Below, one piece after another: positions 8,430-16,470 of a stretch of DNA of 64,000 nucleotides. The DNA lies in contig NZ_JASAOF010000007.1 in NCBI RefSeq assembly GCF_029952525.1, forward strand, positions 177,941 through 241,940, read 5' to 3'. Position 1 is the stretch's first letter, and every line of letters begins with the position of its first letter. A model generated the notes under the pieces. It saw only the letters and a program-made list of their open reading frames with translations. It searched no databases and had not been told where the DNA came from. Made by a program: the position numbers and the translations under genes. This stretch comes from Saccharopolyspora ipomoeae. GTDB taxonomy: Bacteria > Actinomycetota > Actinomycetes > Mycobacteriales > Pseudonocardiaceae.

Positions 8430-9199
8430 GCACCCCGAACACCGCCGTGCGGACCGAGACGCGCGGCACCGTCCTGATCATCACACTCAACCGGCCCGAG
8501 GCGCGCAACGCGGTCAACGCCGACGTCGCGCACGGCATCGCCGCCGCCGTCGACGAGCTCGACGCGAACCCGGAGCTGCGCGTCGGCGTGCTCACCGGCG
8601 CGGCCGGCACCTTCAGCGCGGGCATGGACCTCAAGGCCGCCGCCCGCGGCGAATCGCCCAGCGTCGGCGACCGCGGCTTCGCCGGGATCACCGAGTTCGA
8701 CAGCGCCAAGCCGCTGATCGCCGCCGTGGAGGGCTTCGCGATGGGCGGCGGTTTCGAGCTCGCCCTGGCCTGCGACCTGGTGGTGGCGGCCTCCGGCGCG
8801 TCCTTCGCGCTGCCCGAGGTCAAGCGCGGGCTCATCGCCGGGGGCGGCGGCGCGATCCGGCTGCCCAAGCGCATCCCGCACCACCTGGCGATGGAACTGC
8901 TGCTGACCGGCCGCACCATCGCCGCCGCCCGCGCCGCCGAGCTGGGCCTGGTCAACCGGGTCGCCGATGACGGCGCCGCGCTGCAGGCGGCGCTGGAGCT
9001 GGCCGAGGAGCTGACCGCCAACGCGCCGCTGGCGCTGGCCGCGGTCAAGCAGGTCGTCCGGCACTCCGACCGGCTGCCCGAGCCGGAGGCGTTCACCGCC
9101 CAGCGCCGCGAGATCCGCGGGCTCTACGAGTCGGCCGACTTCGCCGAAGGCGTCCGGGCCTTCACCGAGAAGCGAGCACCGGAGTGGACGGGACGATGA
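8426..9199 (+). CDS. enoyl-CoA hydratase/isomerase (crotonase family)
   Basis: A 257-residue crotonase. The oxyanion-hole segment AGTFSAGMDL, the GGGFELALACDL block carrying the first catalytic Glu and LPEVKRGL carrying the second are both present, so water addition to a 2-enoyl-CoA is expected. The ATG overlaps the stop of the CoA-transferase (ATGA). If the last gene of the operon makes crotonyl-CoA, this enzyme would hydrate it to 3-hydroxybutyryl-CoA. The glycine-rich stretch GLIAGGGGAIRLPKRI is slightly unusual in having Ala where Pro is common. The substrate is inferred from neighbours only. Confidence 0.88.
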   Translation: MSTPNTAVRTETRGTVLIITLNRPEARNAVNADVAHGIAAAVDELDANPELRVGVLTGAAGTFSAGMDLKAAARGESPSVGDRGFAGITEFDSAKPLIAAVEGFAMGGGFELALACDLVVAASGASFALPEVKRGLIAGGGGAIRLPKRIPHHLAMELLLTGRTIAAARAAELGLVNRVADDGAALQAALELAEELTANAPLALAAVKQVVRHSDRLPEPEAFTAQRREIRGLYESADFAEGVRAFTEKRAPEWTGR

Positions 9200-9945
9200 A
9201 CAGCGAAGAGATCCTGCGCCGGGTGGCGACACCGCTGACCTCCCCGGCCTACGCACCGGCGGTCGCGCGGTTCACCGACCGCGAGTACCTCAACGTCGTC
9301 TACCGCACCGACCCCGAGGCGCTGCGGGCCGCGGTTCCCGAGCCCCTGGAGTTCGACGAGCCGCTGGTGCGCTTCGAGATCATGAACATGGGCGAGGTCA
9401 CCGCGTACGGGCCCTACGTCGAGGCCGGTCAGGCCATCCCGGTGCGCTTCGGCGAGGAGCGCGGCGAGTACCTGCACGCGATGTACCTGAACAACTTCCC
9501 CGCCACCGCCGCAGGCCGCGAGGCCAGCGCCTACCCGAAGGTGATGGGCGAACCGGCGCTCAAGGTGGACCACGCCGCGCTGGTCGGGACGCTGGACTAC
9601 GGCTCGGAGCGGATCGCCACGGCGACCATGGGCTACAAGTGGTTCCCGATGGATCTCGCGGCCGCCGAGGCCGAGATCACCGTGCCCACGTTCATGCTCA
9701 AGCTCGTCCCGGGCTACGACCACCGGCCGCGGATCGCCGAGCTGGTGCGCACCCGCATCACCGACATCACCGTCAAGCAGGCCTTCACCGGTCCCGCGCG
9801 GTTGCAGCTGTTCGAGCACGCGCTGGCGCCGCTCGCCGACTTGCCGGTGCGCGAGGTCGTCTCGGCCAGCCACATCCTCACCGATCTCACGCTGTCGGGA
9901 GTCGAGCCCGTGCACGACTACCTGGCGGAGAGGAAGCAGTCATGA
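9196..9945 (+). CDS. adc: acetoacetate decarboxylase
   Basis: A 249-residue protein closely following the clostridial acetoacetate decarboxylase pattern: AGREASAYPKVMG, VGTLDYG, ATATMGYK, LKLVPGYD, TGPARLQLFEHALAPLADLPV. The Schiff-base lysine falls at residue 115, the same number as in the classical enzyme. The neighbouring lysine of the usual PKK is Val116 here. Structural work on the family places the pKa shift of Lys115 mainly in its hydrophobic pocket, so activity is plausible. The product would be acetone plus CO2 from acetoacetate. The start ATG overlaps the hydratase stop. An adc gene inside a CoA-ester operon suggests that the CoA-transferase releases free acetoacetate. Confidence 0.85.
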   Translation: MNSEEILRRVATPLTSPAYAPAVARFTDREYLNVVYRTDPEALRAAVPEPLEFDEPLVRFEIMNMGEVTAYGPYVEAGQAIPVRFGEERGEYLHAMYLNNFPATAAGREASAYPKVMGEPALKVDHAALVGTLDYGSERIATATMGYKWFPMDLAAAEAEITVPTFMLKLVPGYDHRPRIAELVRTRITDITVKQAFTGPARLQLFEHALAPLADLPVREVVSASHILTDLTLSGVEPVHDYLAERKQS

Positions 9946-10898
9946 ATCCGAAGTGGACGGACGTCGCGGTGGTCGGCGCCGGGACCATCGGCCTGGCCTG
10001 GGCGGCGCTGTTCGCGCACGCCGGGCTGCGGGTCCGGGTGACCGATCCGCGCGACGACCTCGACGCCGCCATCGACGAGGCGCTGCCGATGCTCGCCGAG
10101 AGCATCCCGGGCGCCGAGGTCGCGGTGCTGCGCGGCCGCATCGAGGCGACCGACGACCTGGCCAAGGCCGTCGAGAACGCTCAGCTGGTGCAGGAGAACG
10201 GCCCGGAGCGGGTGGAGTTCAAGCAGGAGCTGTTCGCGGAGATCGCCCGGCACGCCCCGGCCGAGGCGATCCTGGCCTCCTCCAGTTCCGGGATCGTGGC
10301 CTCGGCCATCGCCGCCGAGCTGCCCGAGGAGGTGGCCGCGCGGCTGCTGATCGCCCACCCGTTCAACCCGCCGCAGGTGGTGCCGCTGGTGGAGATCGTG
10401 CCCGGAACGACCGCCGAGGACGTCGTGCAGGAGGCCATCGCCTTCTACCGCGACCTGGGCAAGACCCCGGTGCGCATCCACAAGGAGGTCTCCGGGTTCG
10501 TCGCGAACCGGCTGCAGAGCGCCCTGATGCGGGAGTCGATCTCGCTGGTGCAGCAGGGCGTGGTGTCGGCCGCGGAGCTCGACACCGTGATGAAGGCGTC
10601 GCTGGGCGGTCGCTACGCGACCATCGGCCCGTTCGAGAGCTTCCACCTCGGCGGCGGGCCCGGCGGCATCCGGCACATGATGGCCCACCTCGGCGTGGGC
10701 ATGGCGGACCGCTGGGCCGAGCTGGGCCGTCCGACGCTCGACGAGAGCACCATCGGCTCGATCGTCGAGCAGACCGAGTCCGCCTACGGCGCGGGCCCCG
10801 AGGCCTACCAGGAACGCGCACGACTGCGCGACCGCAAGCACAACGCGCTCAACGACGCCCTCTCCGGCGTCGAAGCCGGCGCGACCGAATCGATCTGA
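9942..10898 (+). CDS. 3-hydroxyacyl-CoA dehydrogenase family protein
   Basis: A 318-residue NAD-dependent enzyme. The Rossmann motif VVGAGTIGLAWA opens the protein, SSSSGI and AHPFNPPQVVPLVEIV carry the conserved catalytic His region, and KEVSGFVANRLQSALMRE starts the helical C-terminal domain. The short lambda-crystallin/L-carnitine-dehydrogenase-like architecture means the substrate may be 3-hydroxybutyryl-CoA, or a free 3-hydroxy acid such as carnitine. It is ATGA-coupled to adc. In the proposed pathway it supplies acetoacetyl-CoA. Its exact substrate cannot be read from sequence. Confidence 0.85.
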   Translation: MNPKWTDVAVVGAGTIGLAWAALFAHAGLRVRVTDPRDDLDAAIDEALPMLAESIPGAEVAVLRGRIEATDDLAKAVENAQLVQENGPERVEFKQELFAEIARHAPAEAILASSSSGIVASAIAAELPEEVAARLLIAHPFNPPQVVPLVEIVPGTTAEDVVQEAIAFYRDLGKTPVRIHKEVSGFVANRLQSALMRESISLVQQGVVSAAELDTVMKASLGGRYATIGPFESFHLGGGPGGIRHMMAHLGVGMADRWAELGRPTLDESTIGSIVEQTESAYGAGPEAYQERARLRDRKHNALNDALSGVEAGATESI

Positions 10899-10910
10899 CG
10901 AGGAACGACG

Positions 10911-12095
10911 ATGCCCAAGCCCGTGATCACCAACCCCGACTTCTTCGGCTTCTACGACCTGCTCGGCGAATCCGAGCGCGCCGAGCTCGCCGAGATCCGC
11001 GAGTACCTGGAACGCGAGGTCAAGCCGCTGGCCAACCGCGCGTGGGACACCTCGGAGTTCCCCTTCGAGGTCGTCGAGAAGTTCGCCAAGCTGCGCCTGG
11101 CCTCCTACCAGTTCCCCGAGCACGGCGACGGCGTGCGGCGCAGCCCGCTGTTCACCGGATTCCTGAGCCTGGAGCTCAACCGGATCGACCCGTCCCTGGC
11201 GGTGTTCTCCGGCGTCCACACCGGACTCGCGATGGGCAGCATCTACCACGGCGGTGACCAGGAACAACGCGACCGCTGGATCCCGGACATGGTGGAGATG
11301 AACCGGATCGGCGCGTTCGCGCTGACCGAGCCCGAGGGCGGCTCCGACGTCGCCGGCGGGATGCGCACCACCGCCCGCAAGGAGGGCGACGCGTGGGTGC
11401 TCAACGGTTCCAAGCGCTGGATCGGCAACGGCACCTTCGCCGACCTGGTCGTGGTGTGGGCCCGCGACGAGGCCGACGGCAACGTCAAGGGCTTCGTGGT
11501 GGAGAAGGGCACTCCCGGCTTCACCGCCACCAAGATCGAGGGCAAGATCGCGCTGCGCACGGTGCAGAACGCCGACATCACCCTCACCGACGTCCGGGTG
11601 CCGGAGGCCAACCGGCTGCAGCAGGTCAACAGCTTCCGCGACACCGCGAAGGTGCTGGCCATGACCCGAGGCGGCGTCGCCTGGCAGGCGCTGGGAGTGG
11701 CGGTGCGCGCCTACGAGCTGGCCCGCGAGTACGCGGTGGAGCGCGTGCAGTTCGGCAAGCCGATCGGCGGCTTCCAGATGATCCAGGACCTGCTGGTCAA
11801 GATGCTGGGCAACATCACCGCCATGTTCGGCGTCGTGGTGCGGCTCAACGAACTGGTGGCGCAGGGCTCCGGAAGCGCCGAGCAGGCCGCGCTGGCCAAG
11901 GCCTTCACCACCACCAAGATGCGCGAGGTCGTGGCCTGGGCCCGGGAGCTGTTCGGCGGCAACGGGATCGTGCTGGACTACGAGGTCGCCAAGTTCTTCG
12001 CCGACGCCGAAGCGGTCTACTCCTTCGAGGGCTCCCGCGAGATGAACACCCTGATCGTCGGCAAGGCCATCACGGGCCTCAGCGCCTTCGCGTGA
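10911..12095 (+). CDS. acyl-CoA dehydrogenase, glutaryl-CoA dehydrogenase-like
   Basis: A 394-residue flavoprotein. ALTEPEGGSDVAGG and WIGNGTFAD are the flavin-contacting regions, and FEGSREMNTLIVGKAITG near the C-terminus resembles the segment of glutaryl-CoA dehydrogenase that carries its catalytic Glu. GKIALRTVQNADI also matches that subfamily better than general short-chain enzymes. If it acts on glutaryl-CoA it would yield crotonyl-CoA, CO2 and reduced ETF, feeding the hydratase, dehydrogenase, transferase and decarboxylase encoded upstream. It is the last gene of the operon, 12 bases after the preceding gene. A crotonobetainyl-CoA reductase role (CaiA-like) is the alternative. Confidence 0.85.
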   Translation: MPKPVITNPDFFGFYDLLGESERAELAEIREYLEREVKPLANRAWDTSEFPFEVVEKFAKLRLASYQFPEHGDGVRRSPLFTGFLSLELNRIDPSLAVFSGVHTGLAMGSIYHGGDQEQRDRWIPDMVEMNRIGAFALTEPEGGSDVAGGMRTTARKEGDAWVLNGSKRWIGNGTFADLVVVWARDEADGNVKGFVVEKGTPGFTATKIEGKIALRTVQNADITLTDVRVPEANRLQQVNSFRDTAKVLAMTRGGVAWQALGVAVRAYELAREYAVERVQFGKPIGGFQMIQDLLVKMLGNITAMFGVVVRLNELVAQGSGSAEQAALAKAFTTTKMREVVAWARELFGGNGIVLDYEVAKFFADAEAVYSFEGSREMNTLIVGKAITGLSAFA

Positions 12096-12124
12096 GGAAC
12101 CTGATTCCGCACTCGTTCTGCGCA

Positions 12125-12248
12125 GCGGTGCAGGTAGCGGAACCTGAGCGGCCCTCCGGGTCCGGACGCCACTCCTGATGTACGCCAATACACGGCGTCC
12201 CGGCGTCCTCCCCGGAGAACCGCTCAGAACCCGCGGCGGTGCCGGCTG
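12125..12248 (+). repeat. 124-nt dispersed structured repeat, copy 1
   Basis: This stretch aligns without gaps to 28467-28590, with 110 of 124 positions identical by my count. An outer stem TGAGCGG (12145-12151) / CCGCTCA (12220-12226) is TCAGCGG / CCGCTGA in the other copy, so one pair has flipped G-C to C-G while staying paired. Inside lies a hairpin around GCCAATACACGGCGT. Both copies begin within 30 bases after a plus-strand stop codon. It could be a REP/MITE-like element or a small RNA domain. Confidence 0.8.
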
Positions 12249-12394
12249 CGAGGGTGGGCTTCACGCCTCGCGGCTGCGCCGCTCGCCCGCGTCCCCGACG
12301 CACGATCCGACAAGGGCGCGAACGTGACCCGTTCGGGTACTTGCGCTCAAATCCTTCCGATCTCAACAAAAATTTCACACGACCCGCGAGAACG

Positions 12395-12431
12395 GGCCGC
12401 TCGCCTCGATTTCCGAGGTGAGCGGCCCGTC
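12395..12431. terminator. hairpin in the gap before the conservon
   Basis: GGGCCGCTCGCCTCG / CGAGGTGAGCGGCCC forms a stem of about 15 bp with one mismatch around a short ATTTC loop. It probably ends transcription from the catabolic operon. The rest of the 550-base gap (12096-12645) holds the 124-nt repeat and an AT-richer stretch at 12500-12545 that could carry the conservon promoter. Confidence 0.65.
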
Positions 12432-12645
12432 TGCCGCTCGGCGGCCGCGCAGTCCATCCGCTCAATGGCCGCATCATTGGGCGGAAAGGCCCAATTCACC
12501 GGCCGGACGCACTATCATCACGCCGAGTGATACTTTTGATCATTAGTGGAGCACCAGTAGTCCCCGGTGACGCCCCCGACGTTTCGGCCCCGGACGTTTC
12601 GGCACCGCGGTGCCCGTCACCGACACCCCCGTACCAAGGACGCTG

Positions 12646-14352
12646 ATGTCTGAAAGCCCCTTACCCGCGAGCCCATCCGACCGAGCACCCGAAGCCCCTC
12701 CCCACAACGATCTTCGGGCGAAGCTGTTGCGGCTGGTCGTGGCGTCCCTGGCCGTGACAGCGCTGCTCGGAAGCGCTGCGGCGGTCACGCTCGTCCTCGT
12801 CCCGCCGCCCGAAGTGCGCTACACCGTGCTCGCCGTGGCGATCGTCGCCTGCATCGCCGTCGTGATCGTCGGGTTCCTGCGCGCGAACACCCTCGCCGAC
12901 GAGATCGACCGCCGGATCCACGAATCCGGTCACGACGCCCAGGTCAGGCTGCAGGAATCGCTGCGCCACTCCCACCAGTGGATCGAGTCGCTGCGCGGCA
13001 CCGTCGCCCAGGGCTCCCGCGAGCTCCCGCAGCTGGTCGAGCAGATCCAGGCCGGCCAGCAGCCCGCGCCCAAGTGGCCCACCAGCGAGCCCGTCACCGG
13101 CAACCCCTACGAGCTGCTCGCCCACGAGCTCCGGCAGGCCCAGATGGCCGTCGAGTTCGCGCTGGTGCGCATGCGGAGCGAGCCCTCGCAGGCCAACATC
13201 GACCCCAGCGTCGCGGTCTTCGCCAACCTCGCCCGGCGCGTGCAGTCCCTGGCCCACCGCGCCATCCAGCGGCTCGACGAGCTGGAGCAGCAGGTCGAGG
13301 ACCCGGACCTGCTCAAGGGCCTGTTCGCGGTGGACCACCTGGTCACCGGCGTGCGCAGGCAGGCCGAATCGCTGGCCGTGCTCGGCGGTTCGATGCCGCG
13401 GCGGCAGTGGAGCAAGCCGGTCGCGATGTACACCGTGCTGCGCTCGGCGGTCGCCGAGGTCGAGCACTACGCCCGCGTCAAGGTGATCCCGCCGGTCGAC
13501 GGCACGCTGCACGGCCACGCCGTCGCCGACGTCATCCACCTCATCGCCGAGCTGGTGGAGAACGCCACCGCCTTCTCCGAGCCCGACACGCAGGTGAGCA
13601 TCAACAGCCAGATCGTCACCGCGGGCCTGGCCATCGACATCCGCGACCGCGGCCTGGGCATCGACCAGCGCAACCGGGTCACGCTCAACGGGCTGCTCAG
13701 CAACCCCGACGAGGTCGACCGCGACGCCCAGCTCCGCGACGGCCGCATCGGCCTGTACGTGGTCGCCCAGCTCGCGCACCGGCACCACATCGGCGTGGAG
13801 CTGGAGAACAACATGTACGGCGGCACCGACGCGCACGTGGTCATCCCCAACAACCTGCTGGGCGAGACCGACGTCGAGCCCGACGACTCGGCCGCGCAGA
13901 GCTCCGCCAGCGTGCTGTCGACGAGCGAGCCCGGCAGCAACGGCCACGACTCGCGCACCTCGGTGATGCCGACGCCGCAGACGTTCAACAACAACGGTCG
14001 GCACACCGGCCAGCAGCCCGCCTACGCCACCGGCCCGCAGCCGGCGGTCCGCGAGGAGCTGCCGACCCGGCAGCCGTCCCAGCGCGGCCGCCACGCCGGT
14101 GTCGTGCCCGAGGCCGCCCCGGCGGCTTCCGCTCCCCCCGTCGCGTCCGGTCCCACGGGCGCCGACAACGCCGAGCGGCCCGCGCTCCCGAGGCGCGACC
14201 GCACCCGCAGCTACCTGGTCCCGCAGCTCGCCGAAGGCACCGCCGCACCCGAGGAGACCAAGCCGCAGGGCGGGCCCAGCCCGAGCCTGTACGCCTCGTT
14301 CCGCTCCGGTGTCCAGGGCGGCGTCTCGGACGACAGACCGGACCAGGGCTGA
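12646..14352 (+). CDS. conservon CvnA: sensor-kinase-like ATP-binding membrane protein
   Basis: A 568-residue protein with two N-terminal membrane helices (roughly 25-75), a helical middle region, an HATPase_c domain (N-box ELVENATAFS near 301, DRGLGID, and GRIGLYVVAQLAHRH) and a long Pro/Ala-rich, probably disordered C-terminus. This is the CvnA arrangement of streptomycete conservons, which sense or organise signals at the membrane and control differentiation and secondary metabolism in some cases. ATG 12646 follows AAGGA; GTG 12610 is an alternative. It heads a five-gene cluster. The classical phospho-acceptor His segment is not obvious, as in other CvnA proteins. Confidence 0.85.
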   Translation: MSESPLPASPSDRAPEAPPHNDLRAKLLRLVVASLAVTALLGSAAAVTLVLVPPPEVRYTVLAVAIVACIAVVIVGFLRANTLADEIDRRIHESGHDAQVRLQESLRHSHQWIESLRGTVAQGSRELPQLVEQIQAGQQPAPKWPTSEPVTGNPYELLAHELRQAQMAVEFALVRMRSEPSQANIDPSVAVFANLARRVQSLAHRAIQRLDELEQQVEDPDLLKGLFAVDHLVTGVRRQAESLAVLGGSMPRRQWSKPVAMYTVLRSAVAEVEHYARVKVIPPVDGTLHGHAVADVIHLIAELVENATAFSEPDTQVSINSQIVTAGLAIDIRDRGLGIDQRNRVTLNGLLSNPDEVDRDAQLRDGRIGLYVVAQLAHRHHIGVELENNMYGGTDAHVVIPNNLLGETDVEPDDSAAQSSASVLSTSEPGSNGHDSRTSVMPTPQTFNNNGRHTGQQPAYATGPQPAVREELPTRQPSQRGRHAGVVPEAAPAASAPPVASGPTGADNAERPALPRRDRTRSYLVPQLAEGTAAPEETKPQGGPSPSLYASFRSGVQGGVSDDRPDQG

Positions 14353-14430
14353 CCTCCGCTTCACACATCCCCCTCCCCCGCCCAAGATCTGCCCCGGCAG
14401 TGAGAAGAGAGTCAGGAGACGTTTTCCACC

Positions 14431-14871
14431 ATGGCCAATGACGCAGCGGGCTCGTCGTCCGACCTGAGTTGGCTACTCGCCGACCTGCTCCGACGAGTCC
14501 CGCACACCCGCTGTGCCCTGCTCGCCTCCACCGACGGAATCAAGCGGTACTACCGAGGCCTGGACAACGACGAGGCCGACGCGCTCGCCGCATGGGCCGC
14601 CGCGCAGTGCTCGCTGGCCCGCAACGGCGGCCGCCGCTTCGGCATGAACGGCGGTGGTGTGCGCCAGGTCGTCGTGGAGTTCAACGACCTCGTCGTGTTC
14701 GTCTCCGCCGCCGGTAGCGGCGCCGTGCTGGTCGTGCTGGCCACGCCGGAAGCGGACGCCGCCGTGCTCGGCTACGAGATCGCTCAGCTCGTCAAGCGGG
14801 TCCCCTCCCACCTGGCTACCCCCATGCGGCAGCCCACCGCCGCGCGGAGCGCCGGTGAGATGGGCAGGTGA
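14431..14871 (+). CDS. conservon CvnB: roadblock/LC7 domain protein
   Basis: A 146-residue protein with a roadblock/LC7 (MglB-like) fold: LSWLLADLLRRVPHTRCALLAS, then alternating strands (QVVVEFNDLVVFVSAAG, AVLVVLATPEADAAVLGYEI). In conservons this subunit works with the CvnD GTPase, by analogy with the GAP MglB. It lies between CvnA and the DUF742 gene, and its stop overlaps the next start (GTGA). Confidence 0.88.
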   Translation: MANDAAGSSSDLSWLLADLLRRVPHTRCALLASTDGIKRYYRGLDNDEADALAAWAAAQCSLARNGGRRFGMNGGGVRQVVVEFNDLVVFVSAAGSGAVLVVLATPEADAAVLGYEIAQLVKRVPSHLATPMRQPTAARSAGEMGR

Positions 14872-15233
14872 GCATGCCCGGCCCATCGGACAAGCCGTGG
14901 CTGGACAACGAGGCCGGCCCGCTGCTGCGCCCGTACTCGCTGACCAACGGGCGGACCGAACCGAGCGAACCGCTGTCGCTGCAGTCGCTGGTCCGGTCCA
15001 CCGGTCGGTTCTCACCGGATCGCATCGAGCCGGTTCACGCCAAGATGCTGAACCTGTGCCGGCACGCCACCTCGGTCGCCGAGGTCGCTGCTCACCTGCG
15101 GCAGCCCGCCGTAGTCACCAAAGTTCTGCTCTCCGATCTCATCGACTGGGGAGCTCTGACCACCCACGCACCCGCCGACGTGCCGAAGCGCGATCAACTG
15201 GAGGCTTTGCTGAATGGGCTCCAACAGCTCTGA
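14868..15233 (+). CDS. conservon CvnC: DUF742 protein
   Basis: A 121-residue DUF742 protein. The family hallmarks RPYSLTNGRTEP and the winged-helix-like half (SVAEVAAHLRQPAVVTKVLLSDLIDWG) are present, suggesting protein or DNA binding. GTG 14868 overlaps the CvnB stop; ATG 14874 is an alternative. The 3' end overlaps the CvnD start by 20 bases, so the two are probably translated together. Confidence 0.88.
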   Translation: MSMPGPSDKPWLDNEAGPLLRPYSLTNGRTEPSEPLSLQSLVRSTGRFSPDRIEPVHAKMLNLCRHATSVAEVAAHLRQPAVVTKVLLSDLIDWGALTTHAPADVPKRDQLEALLNGLQQL

Positions 15234-15786
15234 GCCATTCCCGACCTCGTTCAAGTTCCTCATAGCGGGTGGGTTCGGAGTCGGGAAGACCACGTTCATC
15301 CATTCGGTCAGCGAGATCGAGCCGCTGACCACGGAGGAGACGCTCACCGTCGCCAGCGTCGGGCACGACGACCTGACCGGCGTGGGCGACAAGACCACGA
15401 CCACCGTGGCGATGGACTTCGGTCGAATCACGTTCAACCCGCAGAACATCGTGCTGTTCCTGTTCGGCACCCCGGGTCAGGACCGGTTCTGGTTCATGTG
15501 GGACGACCTGGTGGACGGCGCCCTGGGCGCGGTCGTGCTGGCCGACACGCGTCGGTTGGAGGACTGCTTCGCGGCCGTGGAGTTCTTCGAACGCCGCGGC
15601 ATCGATTTCCTGGTCGCGGTCAACCAGTTCGAGAACAGCTTCCGCTACCAACCCGAGGAGGTACGGCAAGCACTGGACATCAAACCGCACATCCCCGTCG
15701 TGCTCTGCGACGCGCGCGATCGCCGCTCCTCGGCATCGGTGCTGGTGCAGCTGATCGAGCACGTGCTGGAGACCCGCGCCTTATGA
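15214..15786 (+). CDS. conservon CvnD: small Ras-like GTPase
   Basis: A 190-residue GTPase. The P-loop is GGFGVGKTT (19-27), the switch II motif is FGTPGQDRFW, and the guanine-specificity region reads AVNQFEN in place of the usual NKxD, which is normal for CvnD proteins. It should cycle between GTP and GDP with CvnB as regulator, and pass a signal from CvnA. The ATG lies inside the end of the DUF742 gene. Confidence 0.9.
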   Translation: MGSNSSEPFPTSFKFLIAGGFGVGKTTFIHSVSEIEPLTTEETLTVASVGHDDLTGVGDKTTTTVAMDFGRITFNPQNIVLFLFGTPGQDRFWFMWDDLVDGALGAVVLADTRRLEDCFAAVEFFERRGIDFLVAVNQFENSFRYQPEEVRQALDIKPHIPVVLCDARDRRSSASVLVQLIEHVLETRAL

Positions 15787-15841
15787 CCCCCGTCCCGAAT
15801 CCGCCCCACTCCCCCGGATTCCTCTGAAATCGGAGCCTCTC

Positions 15842-16402
15842 GTGACGACTTTCGATGCTGCCGGACACCGGCACCTCAGCCCCGTCGACTCGCACGCGTC
15901 CGAGCGCGCCGCGCGGCTGCGCCAGCTCGGCCTGGGCGAAGCCGCCGATCCCGAGTTCGACGCGTTCGCCCAGCGCGTGGCCCAGACCCTCGGCGTGCCG
16001 AACGCGATGGTCAACTTCATCACCGACACCCACCAGTACCTGGGCGGTCTGTTCACCAAGGCCGCCGGGATGGAAGATCCGAACTCCGATTCCGACCCGC
16101 GGTCGGCGCCGATGGAGACGGGCTACTGCCCGCACGTCATCGCCCGCCGGATGGCGCTGGTCCTCGAAGACGTCTGCGACTACCCGCGCTTCGCGGGCAA
16201 CGACGTCGTGGACAAGATGAACGTCCGCTCCTACCTGGGCGCTCCGCTGATCGACCGCACCGGCATGGCGCTGGGCACGGTCTGCGTCATCGACAGCGAG
16301 GTGCGCCCGTGGGGGCGCGACGGCCTCAACGCCATCAAGGCGCTGGCCGGTGAGGGCGTGGAGCTCATCCACCGCCGCGAACGCGACCTCCAGGCGGGCT
16401 GA
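15842..16402 (+). CDS. GAF domain protein linked to the conservon
   Basis: A 186-residue protein that is almost entirely one GAF domain (about 30-180), with NAMVNFITDTHQYLGGLF and the loop ETGYCPHVIARR. Such GAF domains bind small ligands or cofactors. The GTG start follows the CvnD stop by 55 bases, so it probably belongs to the same transcript as a fifth component. Streptomycete conservons more often end with cytochrome P450 genes. Cys and His near 'GYCPH' could contact a ligand or metal (inference). Confidence 0.8.
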   Translation: MTTFDAAGHRHLSPVDSHASERAARLRQLGLGEAADPEFDAFAQRVAQTLGVPNAMVNFITDTHQYLGGLFTKAAGMEDPNSDSDPRSAPMETGYCPHVIARRMALVLEDVCDYPRFAGNDVVDKMNVRSYLGAPLIDRTGMALGTVCVIDSEVRPWGRDGLNAIKALAGEGVELIHRRERDLQAG

Positions 16403-16415
16403 GGCCCCACCTGCG

Positions 16416-16456
16416 CCGAGGGGGCGGGACCGCGCACGGCGGTCCCGCCCCCTCGG
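16416..16456. terminator. bidirectional hairpin terminator
   Basis: A perfect 17-bp inverted repeat (16416-16432 / 16440-16456) with a seven-base loop separates the convergent ends of the GAF gene and the acyl-CoA dehydrogenase gene. Confidence 0.85.
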
Positions 16457-16470
16457 TGCTTCTGATGGCC

